DNA of 64,000 bases, taken from Paracoccus everestensis (GTDB lineage: Bacteria; Pseudomonadota; Alphaproteobacteria; Rhodobacterales; Rhodobacteraceae). The DNA lies in the NCBI RefSeq assembly GCF_021491915.1, contig NZ_CP090836.1:533001-597000 (forward strand), given 5' to 3'. Shown piece by piece: positions 15,899 through 24,599 of the stretch; position 1 is the stretch's first letter, and each line of letters starts with the position of its first letter. Below the pieces are notes generated by a model. It saw only the letters and a program-made list of their open reading frames with translations, ran no database searches and was not told the DNA's origin. The translations under genes and the position numbers were made by a program.

Positions 15899-17943
15899 CG
15901 GGCCGAGGCTTCCACCGCGACCGGTTGCCATCCCTCGGGCAGCCTTGGGCCGATAAAGGGCTTTTCCACGGGGCGCGCGGACAGTGCCAGGGTCAGCCGG
16001 GCCACGGGGGGCGGCATCAGTCCGCCGCCCGTCAGATCCCAGGTGGGGACAATGGGGGCGGGACGACCCAGGATGCGCGCGCGATAAACGGGCATCGCCT
16101 CGGTCACGCGCATGACATAGTTGCGGGTTTCGTCAAAGGGGATCAACTCGACCCATTCCACCGGATCGGCGTCGCGGCGCAGGTCGCCGAAGTCGCGCAG
16201 CCAGCGGGCCGGACGCCCCGGCCCGGCGTTATAGCCCGATGCCGTCAGCGCCGTCGATGCCCCGAAGCGGTCGCGCAGCCCCGCCAGATAGGCCGCGCCC
16301 AGACGCGCGTTATAAGCCCCGTCGGTGGTCAGGCGCGCTGCGGAATAGGGTTCGCGGATCCGGCGGGCCATCTGTTCGGCGGTGGCGGGCATCACCTGCA
16401 TCAGCCCGCGCGCGCCCACCGGGCTGCGGGCTGCGGGATTGAATTCGGATTCCTGGCGCGCGATAGACAGCACCAGTTCCGGCGGCACCTCAAGGCCGGC
16501 ATCCTGCAAGCCGGTCAGCGGGAAATGCGCGGCAGGGTGGATCAGCCCCTTGTCGGCGGCGCGTTTCGACAGGCGCAGCCCGTGCCAGGGCATTCCGGCC
16601 TCATACATCAGCCGGGCCATGCGCAGCGTGTCCTGCGGATCGGCGGTTTCCGACAGGTGCAGGAAGAACCGCTGCGCCTCGTCCGCCCGACCCGTCGCCA
16701 GCAGCCACAGCCCCGCCCGGAAGACGCCGTTGCCGCCCAAGGGGCTGGCGCGCCAGTCGGGCAGGGGACCGGGCGTGGCATAGTCGGCGGGCAGGGTCGC
16801 GCCGGTCCGCTCGGCTGCAAGCTGGCCGTAATAGGTGCCGGGCAGTTCCGCCGCCTTGGCAAAGGCCTTGTCCGCCGCCCCATCGCCTAGGGCTTCATGC
16901 GCGCGGCCCTGCCAATAGAAGGCGCGCGACCGGCTGATCTGGCTGCCGACCACGGTTTCCAGATGCCGGAAATTCGCAAGCGCGCGGTCCGCAGCCCCCG
17001 TCTTCAGCGCGGCAAAGCCCGCCAGCCATTCCAGATCCGCGTAATGGCGGTTGTCGGGCGGCAGGAAATGCGGGCGGGCCAGGGCCTCGGCCCGCGACCA
17101 GTCGCCGTTGCGCATGGCCAGGCGTGCATAATCCACCCGCATCGGCGCCCACACCGCCGGATCGCGCAAAGCATGGGCACTGGTGGATGCCTCCAGCATC
17201 AGCGCCTGCGCGCCTTCGTGCTGCTTGGCGCCGACCCGCCACAAGTAACGGTCCATGGTCAAGCCGGGATCGGTGCGCACATCGGCGGGCAGGGCCAGGA
17301 TCAGGTCGTCCACGCCCGCGCGGCCCGCCTGCAAGGCGATGCGCGCCGCCAGCAGGGGCCCGTCGGGTTCGGACAGGCGCGGCACTAGGCGTTCGGCCTG
17401 CGCCCATTCCCGCCGGTCCAGCATCGCCACGGCCCGCGCGGTCATCAGAGGGGTCAGTTCAGGGCCGTGGGCGGCCAGGAACGCCGCCTCCTCGGTCGCG
17501 GTCAGGGGGACGGCGGTCCAGAAGCGGGCGCGTTCGGTCTTGGCGGCGTGCGGATCCAATGTGGCGAGATAGGCGTTTTCCGCCGCCAGCGTTTCGGGCA
17601 GGCGGTCCCCGAACCAGTCGCGGATGTCCTGCGGCGGCAGATCGGGACGCAGCTTGGCATCGCCTTGTTCCCGCAGCAGGGCAAGACCCGGCCAGTCGCC
17701 ATTGGCCCGCACGAAGTCGATGTAATCGCCCGGCGTCCCATAGCCCGCGCGCAGGGCTTGCCAGCCGACAAGGGCTTCGGCCATCGGCCCGGACCTGCGG
17801 GCGGCATCGCGGGCCGTCACCCAGTCACGCGCATCCGCGGCAGACAGGGCAAGCGCCATTGCGCCCGCATCCTCGGCCCGCGCAGGGGCAAGGGTTGCAA
17901 GCATCAACAGCCCGGCGGCCACCATGTCGCGCATAAGTCGCAT
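15895..17943 (-). CDS. Soluble lytic murein transglycosylase (Slt70-like)
   Basis: Periplasmic enzyme (682 aa) that cleaves peptidoglycan between MurNAc and GlcNAc with formation of 1,6-anhydroMurNAc. An N-terminal signal peptide (MVAAGLLMLATLAPARA) leads into a long helical superhelix domain rich in A/R/L repeats (about residues 30-480). The C-terminal goose-lysozyme-like SLT domain follows, with catalytic Glu in SIARQESEFNPAARS, then GARGLMQVMPATA, and LTASGYNAGPGRP. I use the ATG at 17943; an earlier ATG at 17985 would add arginine-rich residues before the signal peptide. Its stop is in the REP-like element; it is divergent from dapA. Confidence 0.9.
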   Translation of the reverse strand: MRLMRDMVAAGLLMLATLAPARAEDAGAMALALSAADARDWVTARDAARRSGPMAEALVGWQALRAGYGTPGDYIDFVRANGDWPGLALLREQGDAKLRPDLPPQDIRDWFGDRLPETLAAENAYLATLDPHAAKTERARFWTAVPLTATEEAAFLAAHGPELTPLMTARAVAMLDRREWAQAERLVPRLSEPDGPLLAARIALQAGRAGVDDLILALPADVRTDPGLTMDRYLWRVGAKQHEGAQALMLEASTSAHALRDPAVWAPMRVDYARLAMRNGDWSRAEALARPHFLPPDNRHYADLEWLAGFAALKTGAADRALANFRHLETVVGSQISRSRAFYWQGRAHEALGDGAADKAFAKAAELPGTYYGQLAAERTGATLPADYATPGPLPDWRASPLGGNGVFRAGLWLLATGRADEAQRFFLHLSETADPQDTLRMARLMYEAGMPWHGLRLSKRAADKGLIHPAAHFPLTGLQDAGLEVPPELVLSIARQESEFNPAARSPVGARGLMQVMPATAEQMARRIREPYSAARLTTDGAYNARLGAAYLAGLRDRFGASTALTASGYNAGPGRPARWLRDFGDLRRDADPVEWVELIPFDETRNYVMRVTEAMPVYRARILGRPAPIVPTWDLTGGGLMPPPVARLTLALSARPVEKPFIGPRLPEGWQPVAVEASAR

Positions 17944-18028
17944 CACTGCCCTGTGTCGCCGTCCCATGCGTCCGACGCAATTCACAACCTTGGCAAGTTC
18001 CGATTGCCCCGTTAATCAGGCGCGCAAT

Positions 18029-18055
18029 CCATACCCACCTGCCCATACCCACCTG
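18029..18055 (+). repeat. 13-base tandem direct repeat before dapA
   Basis: CCATACCCACCTG occurs twice, at 18029-18041 and 18043-18055, one base apart, ending 14 bases before the dapA ATG and just before its Shine-Dalgarno (AAGGAAG). It could be a regulator site, a leader element or a small tandem duplication; the sequence alone does not decide. Confidence 0.5.
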
Positions 18056-18069
18056 CAAGGAAGCGTGTC

Positions 18070-18945
18070 ATGTTCAAGGGATCCCTGCCCGCACTGGTCA
18101 CGCCGTTCACCCCGGACGGCGAGCTGGACCTGGACACGCTGAAAAAGCTCGTCGAATGGCATATCGAACAGGGCAGCCATGGCCTTGTCCCGGTGGGCAC
18201 CACCGGCGAAAGCCCCACCCTGACCCATGACGAACACCGTCTGGTGATCGAGGAGGTCGTGCGCGCCGTGGATGGCCGCATCCCCGTCATCGCCGGTGCC
18301 GGTTCCAACAGCACCCGCGAAGGCATCGGCCTGGTGCGCCACGCGGCCGAGGTGGGCGCCGACGCCGCCCTGGTCGTCACGCCTTATTACAACAAGCCCA
18401 CGCAGGCGGGCCTGATCGCGCATTACACCGCCCTGGCCGAGGCATCCGACCTGCCCATCATCATCTATAACATTCCCGGCCGGTCCGTCGTGGACATGAC
18501 GCCCGAAACCATGGGCGAGCTGGCCAAGCTGCCCACGATCATCGGCGTCAAGGACGCCACCGGCAAGCTGGAGCGGGTCAGCCAGCAGCGCATGACCTGC
18601 GGGACAGGTTTCGTGCAGCTGTCGGGCGAGGACGGCACTGCCCTGGGCTTCAACGCCCATGGCGGCGTGGGCTGCATCAGCGTCACGGCCAATGTCGCCC
18701 CCAGGCTTTGCGCGGAATTCCAGGAAGCCACGCTGGCAGGCGATTACGCCAAGGCGCTGGAGTATCAGGACCGGCTGATGCCCCTGCACGTCGCGATCTT
18801 TGTCGAACCGGGGCTGGTCGGCGCAAAATACGCGATGTCGCGGCTGGGGCTGTGCGACGAACGGGTGCGCCTGCCGCTGGTGGCGCTGACCGATCCGACG
18901 CGCCGCCTGATCGACGCGGCCCTGGAACACGCGGGCCTGATCTGA
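18070..18945 (+). CDS. dapA: 4-hydroxy-tetrahydrodipicolinate synthase
   Basis: Class I aldolase-type TIM barrel, 291 aa. It condenses pyruvate with aspartate semialdehyde in the first committed step of lysine and diaminopimelate synthesis. The Schiff-base lysine is Lys161 in [14 protein letters not shown], Tyr133 is in [12 protein letters not shown], and the substrate loop GTTGESPTL and VVTPYYNKP are present; numbering equals the E. coli enzyme. A Shine-Dalgarno AAGGAAG precedes the ATG. It is divergent from the lytic transglycosylase gene (peptidoglycan turnover). dapE, a later step in the same pathway, is at 58950. Confidence 0.96.
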   Translation: MFKGSLPALVTPFTPDGELDLDTLKKLVEWHIEQGSHGLVPVGTTGESPTLTHDEHRLVIEEVVRAVDGRIPVIAGAGSNSTREGIGLVRHAAEVGADAALVVTPYYNKPTQAGLIAHYTALAEASDLPIIIYNIPGRSVVDMTPETMGELAKLPTIIGVKDATGKLERVSQQRMTCGTGFVQLSGEDGTALGFNAHGGVGCISVTANVAPRLCAEFQEATLAGDYAKALEYQDRLMPLHVAIFVEPGLVGAKYAMSRLGLCDERVRLPLVALTDPTRRLIDAALEHAGLI

Positions 18946-19043
18946 GGGCAGGCGGGCCTGGGCGGAAAACTGCGACAGATTTTCACGGTCGTCTTTTCAA
19001 GTGTCTCTTTGCGCCCCATATTGGGGGCAAGGAGACAAACGCC

Positions 19044-19217
19044 ATGCCCTTGCCGCATTTCCTGTTCCTGATCGCCGCAGTCATCCTTGTGGCCGCCGTG
19101 ACGCTGTGGGCGTCCTTCGCGGCGGGTGTTCCGGTGGTGGCGCTGGCGCTGATCGTCCTTTCGGCTGCGGCGCTGCTGCACCTGTCCCAGGGCAACCGGC
19201 ACGATCACGACGCCTGA
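19044..19217 (+). CDS. Small two-helix membrane protein
   Basis: 57 residues: two hydrophobic segments (FLFLIAAVILVAAVTLWASFAA and VPVVALALIVLSAAALLHL) and a polar His/Asp-rich tail (GNRHDHDA). GGAGAC is spaced well before the ATG. No family is recognised. It is 98 bases downstream of dapA; a short GCCCC/GGGGC stem just before its ribosome-binding site may end dapA transcription or shape translation. It could be an uncharacterised small inner-membrane protein; coding status is supported by codon pattern, a good ribosome-binding site and hydrophobic design. Confidence 0.65.
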   Translation: MPLPHFLFLIAAVILVAAVTLWASFAAGVPVVALALIVLSAAALLHLSQGNRHDHDA

Positions 19218-19221
19218 CTGG

Positions 19222-19821
19222 TCAGCTTTCCAGTTCGGCGTCCCAGTACAGGAAATCCATCCAGCTGTCATGCAGGTGATTCGGCGGAAAACGCCTGCCC
19301 GCCGCGTGCATTTCCTCGGGTGAGGGCTGGCGGGGCTTGCGGCGCAGGCTCATCCCCGAATGGCGCAGGCTGCGGTTGGCCTTGCGCAGGTTGCAGGGGG
19401 AACAGGCGGCAACCACGTTGTCCCAGCTTGTGACGCCGCCGCGCGACCGGGGCACGACATGGTCGAATGTCAGGTCGCCCTTGTGCCCGCAATACTGGCA
19501 GCAGAATTCGTCGCGCAGGAAAAGATTGAAGCGCGTAAATGCTACGCGCTTCTGGGGTTTGACGTAATCTTTCAAGACCACCACCGAGGGCAGGCGGAAT
19601 GCCTGGCGCTGACTTCGCACCACCTCCTCGTATTCGGCGATGATGTCCACGCGGTCCAGGAAAGCGGCCTTGATCGCCTCTTGCCAGGGCCACAAGGACA
19701 ACGGGTAATAGGATAGTGGCCGGTAATCCGCGTTCAGCACCAATGCGGGATAGTGGCGCAGGCTTGCAGGCTCGCGCACGAAATGGGTTCGGAAATCCGT
19801 CTGATGTCGCTGATCCAGCAT
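19222..19821 (-). CDS. HNH endonuclease family protein
   Basis: 199-residue protein with a C-terminal HNH nuclease fold. The zinc-binding CQYCG and CSPCN pairs flank the catalytic core LTFDHVVPRSRGGVTSWDNV. The N-terminal half (YPALVLNADYRPLSYYPLSLWPWQEAIKAA) is typical of the conserved chromosomal HNH family found in many alphaproteobacteria and cyanobacteria, distinct from restriction enzymes. Its role is unknown, possibly DNA repair. The ATG at 19821 has GGAAGG upstream. A sigma-70-like promoter is seen about 60 bases before the start. No methylase or phage gene is nearby, so a restriction or homing role is unlikely. Confidence 0.9.
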   Translation of the reverse strand: MLDQRHQTDFRTHFVREPASLRHYPALVLNADYRPLSYYPLSLWPWQEAIKAAFLDRVDIIAEYEEVVRSQRQAFRLPSVVVLKDYVKPQKRVAFTRFNLFLRDEFCCQYCGHKGDLTFDHVVPRSRGGVTSWDNVVAACSPCNLRKANRSLRHSGMSLRRKPRQPSPEEMHAAGRRFPPNHLHDSWMDFLYWDAELES

Positions 19822-19881
19822 ATTGCCTTCCCGCCTGCCCCCATGGGTGGCCGGGGGCGCCCCGTCAGATCCTTCAGCCCG

Positions 19882-19909
19882 ACTATATATCGCGTCAGGC
19901 ATCTGGCAA
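19882..19909 (-). promoter_or_regulatory. Candidate sigma-70 promoter of the HNH gene
   Basis: On the minus strand TTGCCA (-35, 19904-19909) and TATAGT (-10, 19882-19887) are separated by 16 bases, in a locally AT-rich patch (CGATATATAGTC) of an otherwise GC-rich gap. The expected start point lies about 50 bases before the ATG at 19821. Confidence 0.5.
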
Positions 19910-20001
19910 GCCCCCGGATCTATTCTGCCCGATGGATAGTCCGCATGGGTGACAGGTCCGTGACAGTTGCCGCCCGCCTTTGTCCATGGCAGGCTGCAGG
20001 C

Positions 20002-20427
20002 ATGATCAAAATGACGCCGCCGGTGCTGGGCACGCTTGAGTCTGCGCTTTATGCGGGTGACCTGGATGCGGCCACGGTCTTCTGGCGCGACGTGATGGGG
20101 TTGCAGCCGTTCCAGGCCGTGCCGGGACGCCATGTGTTTTTCCGCGTCGGGCAGTCGCAGGTGTTGCTGGTGTTCGATCCCGCCGCCACCGAACAGCCGC
20201 CAAGGCCGGAAGCAAGGCTGCCCGTCCCTCCACACGGCGCGCGGGGGCCGGGCCATTTCTGCCTGGCTGTCGCGCCCGACCGACTGGACGCCTGGCGCGA
20301 CCACCTGACCGCGCAAGGCATCGCCATCGAGGCCGATTTCCATTGGCCCAACGGCGCCCGGTCGATCTATATCCGCGATCCGGCGGGCAATTCTATCGAA
20401 CTGGCCGATCCGGCCATCTGGGCCTGA
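20002..20427 (+). CDS. VOC family protein (single domain)
   Basis: 141-residue vicinal-oxygen-chelate protein with the paired beta-alpha-beta-beta-beta pattern: LESALYAGDLDAATVFWRDVMGL at the start, GHFCLAVAPDRLDAWRDHL in the middle and YIRDPAGNSIELADP at the end. The His in GHFCLAV and Glu in SIELAD are at usual metal-ligand positions, suggesting a metalloenzyme such as a fosfomycin-resistance/glyoxalase-type lyase or dioxygenase, but the substrate is unknown. It is divergent from the HNH gene across 180 bases and converges on a carboxylesterase gene. Confidence 0.88.
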   Translation: MIKMTPPVLGTLESALYAGDLDAATVFWRDVMGLQPFQAVPGRHVFFRVGQSQVLLVFDPAATEQPPRPEARLPVPPHGARGPGHFCLAVAPDRLDAWRDHLTAQGIAIEADFHWPNGARSIYIRDPAGNSIELADPAIWA

Positions 20428-21081
20428 CTACTTGCCCAGCCGGTCCCTGAGGAAACTCAGCGCCACCGACAGCCCGTCGGGCGAAATCCCGTGCCCGGTG
20501 CCCTTCATCACATGGCCATAAACGGCAAAGCCCGCCTGTTCCAGCGCGTCGCCGGCAAGCGTCATGTCCTGGAACGGCACCATCGGATCCTGGTCGCCAT
20601 GCAGCAGCAGGACCGGCGGCTTGACCGTCGCCTCGGCCGCCAGCAATTCGGGGACCAGCAGCCGTCCCGAAAATCCGATGATCCCGGCAACCGCTTCATC
20701 CCGGCGCGGCAGAACGTGCAGCGCCATCATCGTGCCCTGGGAAAAGCCCACCACGACCATCCGGTCCGCCGTCAACCCCTCGTCCGCCAGAACCTTGTCC
20801 AGCCAGGCGTTCAGCAGGGCTATGGACCGGCCCATCGCCTCCTTGGCCTGGGCTTCGGTCGATCCGTCCAGCCAGGGGATGGGAAACCACTGGAAACCGA
20901 AAGGGTTGTTGATGCTGCGTTCGGGGGCGTCGGGCGCATGAAAGGCCACGCCCGGCAGATGCGGCGACAGGGGATCGGCCAGGCCCAGCAGGTCGGCCCC
21001 GTCGGCGCCATAGCCATGCAGGAAGACCACGACCGCATCGGCCTTGGACGGACCCTTGCGGGCGGATTTCAGAACGGTCAT
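20428..21081 (-). CDS. Alpha/beta hydrolase, phospholipase/carboxylesterase family
   Basis: 217-residue serine hydrolase of the lysophospholipase/acyl-protein-thioesterase-like group. The oxyanion region is VVFLHGYGADGADL, the nucleophile is Ser in VVGFSQGTMMAL, and the acid and base are Asp in LLHGDQDPMVP and His in KGTGHGISPDG. Probable cytoplasmic esterase acting on short-chain esters. Its ATG overlaps the stop of the DNA glycosylase gene (ATGA, 21078-21081), so the two are translated together; a functional tie between them is not obvious. Confidence 0.9.
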   Translation of the reverse strand: MTVLKSARKGPSKADAVVVFLHGYGADGADLLGLADPLSPHLPGVAFHAPDAPERSINNPFGFQWFPIPWLDGSTEAQAKEAMGRSIALLNAWLDKVLADEGLTADRMVVVGFSQGTMMALHVLPRRDEAVAGIIGFSGRLLVPELLAAEATVKPPVLLLHGDQDPMVPFQDMTLAGDALEQAGFAVYGHVMKGTGHGISPDGLSVALSFLRDRLGK

Positions 21082-21725
21082 CGGATTCCCTCGCGGCCTT
21101 TGGCACGCAGGTAATAGGCCCAGAGGCCACGGGCCGCAACCGCGCGCCAGGGCCGCCAGGGTTCGGCCATCCGCCGCAGGCCGGCCGCCGTGGGGCGGGC
21201 ATCCAGGCCATACATCATCCGCGCGGCCTCTTGCAGGGCAAGATCGCCCGCCGCAAAGACATCGGCCCGGCCAAGCGCCATCTTCAGATAGATCTCGGCC
21301 GTCCATGCCCCGATGCCGGGCAGCGCGGTCAGGGTGGCGATGGCCTGATCGTCAGACATCGCGCGCAGGCCGTGCCAGTCCAGCCCGGCACCGGCGATCC
21401 CCTTCAGATAGCGGACCTTGGGGCGCGACAGGCCCGCCGCACGCAAGGCTTCCTCGGGCGCGGCAAGGATCGCCTCGGGCGTCATCAGCCCCGCCGCCGT
21501 CAACCGCGCCGAGATCGCGGCAGCGGCCGAGGTCGAGATCAGTTGCCCCACCACCGCATCCGCCAGGGCTTCGAAACCATCCGCGCGCCGCAGCAGCGGC
21601 AGCGGGCCTAGATCCGGCGCGACCCGCGCCCAGACGGGGCAGACCGCGACCAGATGAGCCATGCCCTGGGCCAGGTCGTCCTCGGACTGGATCAGGCGCG
21701 GCCCGCAACGGGGGGCGTCAGTCAC
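21078..21725 (-). CDS. DNA-3-methyladenine glycosylase II family (AlkA-like)
   Basis: Helix-hairpin-helix base-excision glycosylase, 215 aa, which removes alkylated purines. The HhH motif is LPGIGAWTAEIYLKMALG and the catalytic aspartate follows in DVFAAGDLALQ. ADAVVGQLISTSAAAAI is the family N-terminal helix. It is shorter than E. coli AlkA because the N-terminal beta domain is absent, as in many bacterial Mag2-type enzymes. It overlaps the downstream esterase by 4 bases and the upstream GntR gene by 8 bases, forming a tight three-gene minus-strand set. Confidence 0.9.
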   Translation of the reverse strand: MTDAPRCGPRLIQSEDDLAQGMAHLVAVCPVWARVAPDLGPLPLLRRADGFEALADAVVGQLISTSAAAAISARLTAAGLMTPEAILAAPEEALRAAGLSRPKVRYLKGIAGAGLDWHGLRAMSDDQAIATLTALPGIGAWTAEIYLKMALGRADVFAAGDLALQEAARMMYGLDARPTAAGLRRMAEPWRPWRAVAARGLWAYYLRAKGREGIR

Positions 21726-22344
21726 GATCCGCCGCGGCCTCCAGCTTCAGCCGCGTTTCCCATGCCATCGAGATATGCTGGCGCAGCGCCTTGTCCGCCG
21801 CCGCCCCGTCGCCTGCCGCGATGGCATCGACGATGCGCTTGTGTTCGGCAAGGGCGGTTTCGCTGCGCCCTTCGGCGGCCAGCGAGGTGCGCGCCATGAG
21901 CGCCATGGACCGATGCACCAGGTCAAGCTGCTGGACCAGATAGCGGTTGTGGGACGCCAGGTGGATCTGGTGGTGGAACCGCTTGTTGGCGCGGGCCAAC
22001 GCCTCGGGATTGCCGACGGCCTTCTGGTCGTCGGCGACCATCTGGGCCAGGACGCGCACCTCCTCGGGGGTGGCGTGGCGGGCGGCGAGGCGGGCGGCCA
22101 GGGCCTCGAGTTCGGCACGGACGGTATAAAGTTCGGCCAACTGGTTGTGATCCAGGGATGCGACGATCAGGCTGCGACCGTCACGGACCAGCATTTGTTG
22201 CGTTTCCAGCCGCTGCAAGGCCTCTCGGACAGGGGTGCGGCTGACGCCGAAGCGTTCGGCCAGTTCCGATTCCACCAGCCGGTCGCCGGGGCGATAGGTG
22301 CCGGATTCGATTGCCGTCAGGATCAGGGAATATGCGTCTTTCAT
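21718..22344 (-). CDS. GntR-family transcriptional regulator (FadR/FCD subfamily)
   Basis: 208 residues. The N-terminal winged helix is YSLILTAIESGTYRPGDRL, ESELAERFGVSRTPVREALQRLE; the C-terminal all-helical FCD effector domain (about residues 75-200) has ELYTVRAELEALAARLAA and FHHQIHLASHNRYL, whose histidines (with HKRIVDAI) are the usual metal ligands. It is expected to respond to a carboxylate metabolite. It is the first gene of a minus-strand set with the glycosylase and esterase and is divergent from a HAD phosphatase, so its targets may be either side. Confidence 0.9.
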   Translation of the reverse strand: MKDAYSLILTAIESGTYRPGDRLVESELAERFGVSRTPVREALQRLETQQMLVRDGRSLIVASLDHNQLAELYTVRAELEALAARLAARHATPEEVRVLAQMVADDQKAVGNPEALARANKRFHHQIHLASHNRYLVQQLDLVHRSMALMARTSLAAEGRSETALAEHKRIVDAIAAGDGAAADKALRQHISMAWETRLKLEAAADRD

Positions 22345-22408
22345 GGCCGCACGATTGGCCGCGCGCGGGCCGATTGCAAGCGCGCCGTTGCCGGGCTAGG
22401 CAGCAGGC

Positions 22409-23101
22409 ATGGATTTCACCCTTGTCGATACCTGGATCTTCGATCTGGACAACACGCTTTATCCGCCGGACATGGCGCTGTTCCCGCAGATCGAACAGCG
22501 GATGACCGATTATGTCGTGCGCACCCTGGCGGTCGAACGCGACGCCGCCGACCAGATGCGGCGCGACTGGTGGATGCGGCACGGTACGACGCTGGCCGGG
22601 CTGATGGCGGAACACGCCATCGATCCCATCGCCTATCTGGACGATGTCCACGACATCGACTTCGCGCCCCTGCTGCCCGCGCCCGATCTGGCCGCCGCCA
22701 TTGCCGCGCTGCCGGGGCGCAAGCTGATCCATACCAATGCCGACGCTGCCTATGCGGTAAAGGTGCTGCGGGCGCGGGGCCTGGGACTGGTGGACGACCC
22801 CGTGCCCGCGCCCCTGTTCGAGGCGATCTATGGAATCGCGGAAACGCATTTCCATCCAAAGCCCATGCGCGAAGCCTTCGAGGCCGTCATCGGCTATGCC
22901 GGGATCGACCCCACCCGCGCGGCCTTCTTCGAGGATGACCCCCGCAACCTGGCTGTCCCGCATGAACTGGGGATGCGCACGATCCTGGTCGGGCCGGGTC
23001 GGCACGGGCCGGATCCGATGGCGGGCGAGGTTCCCGCCCATGTGGATCATCACATCCACGACCTGACGGCCTTCCTGCGCCAGATTGCCCTTGGCCGCTG
23101 A
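22409..23101 (+). CDS. HAD hydrolase, pyrimidine 5'-nucleotidase (SDT1/SSM1-like)
   Basis: 230-residue haloacid-dehalogenase phosphatase. Motif I is WIFDLDNTLYPP, with the nucleophile Asp and acid/base Asp two residues on; motif II is the Thr in KLIHTNAD; motif III/IV is in HPKPMREAFEAVIGYAG and AAFFEDDPRNL. The FDLDNTLYPP form is typical of pyrimidine 5'-nucleotidases that dephosphorylate UMP, CMP or damaged pyrimidine nucleotides. It is divergent from the GntR gene across 64 bases. Confidence 0.88.
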   Translation: MDFTLVDTWIFDLDNTLYPPDMALFPQIEQRMTDYVVRTLAVERDAADQMRRDWWMRHGTTLAGLMAEHAIDPIAYLDDVHDIDFAPLLPAPDLAAAIAALPGRKLIHTNADAAYAVKVLRARGLGLVDDPVPAPLFEAIYGIAETHFHPKPMREAFEAVIGYAGIDPTRAAFFEDDPRNLAVPHELGMRTILVGPGRHGPDPMAGEVPAHVDHHIHDLTAFLRQIALGR

Positions 23102-23145
23102 TTGGGTCACAATGGGAACCGGACGCGCAATCCGATAGGCTTCCT

Positions 23146-23331
23146 ATGACCCATACTGCCGACAAAAGCGGAAATCGCCTGACTTTCCGCATCCTTGCCC
23201 TTCTTCTGGTCGTTGTCGCGATTGCCGTTCTGGCCGTCGTCCTGTTCGGCCTGCCGGTCCTCGGCCTGCTGGGACTGGTCCTGACCGTGGTCGTTTTCAC
23301 CGTCATGCTGATGTTCACGGCCGGAAACTAG
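23146..23331 (+). CDS. Small membrane protein
   Basis: 61 residues: a polar 14-residue N terminus, then two closely packed hydrophobic segments (LTFRILALLLVVVAIAVLAVVLF and VLGLLGLVLTVVVFTVMLMF). No family is recognised. It lies 44 bases after the HAD gene and 9 bases before the UbiH-like hydroxylase on the same strand, suggesting co-transcription with the latter. It may simply be an uncharacterised small inner-membrane protein. Confidence 0.6.
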   Translation: MTHTADKSGNRLTFRILALLLVVVAIAVLAVVLFGLPVLGLLGLVLTVVVFTVMLMFTAGN

Positions 23332-23340
23332 GCGCGGCAT

Positions 23341-24540
23341 ATGATCGCAGGCGACCTTGAACGGATCGACATTCTTGTGTCGGGCGGCGGCATCGCCGGG
23401 TTGATCACGGCTGCCGCATTCGGCGCGCAGGGGTTTTCGACGCTTTGCGTCGATCCCGCCCCGCCCGTCACGGAGGAAGGGTCCGAGGGCGCCGACCTGC
23501 GCACCACGGCATTCCTGGCCCCGTCGGTCGCCTTGCTGCGCCGGATCGGCCTGTGGGACCGCCTGTTGCCCCATGCCACGCCCTTGCAGGTCATGCGCAT
23601 CGTCGATGCGGGTGGGGCACAGCCTGTCGCCCGGTTGACCCGCGATTTCAACGCGTCCGAGATCGGCGACCAGCCCTTTGGCTGGAACCTGCCCAACTGG
23701 CTTTTGCGGCGGGAAATTTCCGCCCCGCTGGCCGAGATGGCGAATGTCCGCTTTCAGCCCGGCACCGGCACGGCGGGTGTCCTGGCCCGCGACGAAGGCG
23801 CGATCGTCACCCTGACCGACGGGCGCCGCGTCCGGTCACGGCTGCTGGTGGGCGCCGACGGGCGCGATTCCCCGGTCCGCCAGGCGCTTGGCATTGGGGT
23901 GCGGACCTTTCGATATGGCCAGAAGGCCTTGGCCTTTGCCGTCACGCATGAACAGCCGCACAAGAACATCTCGACCGAGGTTCACCGATCCGGGGGGCCG
24001 TTCACGCTGGTCCCGCTGCCCGATCGCGACGGCAAGCCCTGTTCGGCCATCGTCTGGATGGAAAATGGCCGACAGGTGGCGCGCCTTGCCGCCCTGCCGC
24101 CCGACGCCTTCGAGGTGGAACTGAACGCCCGGTCCGCAGGCGTATTGGGGCACCTGACCCTGGCCACCCGCCTGACGCAATGGCCGATCATCAGCCAGAT
24201 CGCCGACCGTTTCACCGGCCCCCGCACGGCCCTAATCGCCGAGGCTGCCCACGTCGTCCCCCCCATCGGCGCGCAAGGGCTGAACATGAGCCTGGCCGAC
24301 CTGTCCGCCCTGCTGGACCTGTCAGGCGACGAACCCGGCGATCCCGCCGGCCTGGCTGCCTATGACCGCGCCCGCCGCCCCGAGGCCTATGCCCGCCTGC
24401 TGGGCATCGACGCGCTGAACCGCGCCAGCCAGGCCAGCATCCGTCCCTTGCGCGACCTGCGCGCGGCGGCGCTTGGCGGGCTGTATGGCATCGCGCCGGT
24501 GCGCCGGCTGATGATGCGCGCGGGCCTGGGGATGCGCTGA
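23341..24540 (+). CDS. UbiH/UbiF-family FAD monooxygenase (ubiquinone synthesis)
   Basis: 399-residue class A flavin hydroxylase, expected to hydroxylate the ubiquinone ring on a membrane-associated precursor. It shows the FAD dinucleotide-binding motif DILVSGGGIAGLITAAAF, the second motif RLLVGADGRDSPVRQALG, and the UbiH-type segment ALIAEAAHVVPPIGAQGLNMSLAD near residue 300. Regiospecificity (C1, C5 or C6) of alphaproteobacterial Ubi hydroxylases (UbiH, UbiF, UbiL, UbiM) cannot be told from sequence by eye, so no symbol is given. The start at 23341 is preceded by no strong ribosome-binding site; coupling to the small upstream gene is possible. Confidence 0.85.
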   Translation: MIAGDLERIDILVSGGGIAGLITAAAFGAQGFSTLCVDPAPPVTEEGSEGADLRTTAFLAPSVALLRRIGLWDRLLPHATPLQVMRIVDAGGAQPVARLTRDFNASEIGDQPFGWNLPNWLLRREISAPLAEMANVRFQPGTGTAGVLARDEGAIVTLTDGRRVRSRLLVGADGRDSPVRQALGIGVRTFRYGQKALAFAVTHEQPHKNISTEVHRSGGPFTLVPLPDRDGKPCSAIVWMENGRQVARLAALPPDAFEVELNARSAGVLGHLTLATRLTQWPIISQIADRFTGPRTALIAEAAHVVPPIGAQGLNMSLADLSALLDLSGDEPGDPAGLAAYDRARRPEAYARLLGIDALNRASQASIRPLRDLRAAALGGLYGIAPVRRLMMRAGLGMR

Positions 24541-24599
24541 GCGGCGGAACAACGCAGCCCCCCTGGCGTTTGCCGTCTTTGCAGACCCCGGAGGAAACC

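Noticed and set aside
18708..19217. Longer frame into dapA in phase with the small protein at 19044
   Set aside because: The upstream part is a shadow of dapA; the ATG at 19044 with GGAGAC is the plausible start.
19222..19821. HNH gene as part of a restriction or homing system
   Set aside because: No methylase, intron or phage gene is nearby, and the N-terminal half is that of a conserved chromosomal family.
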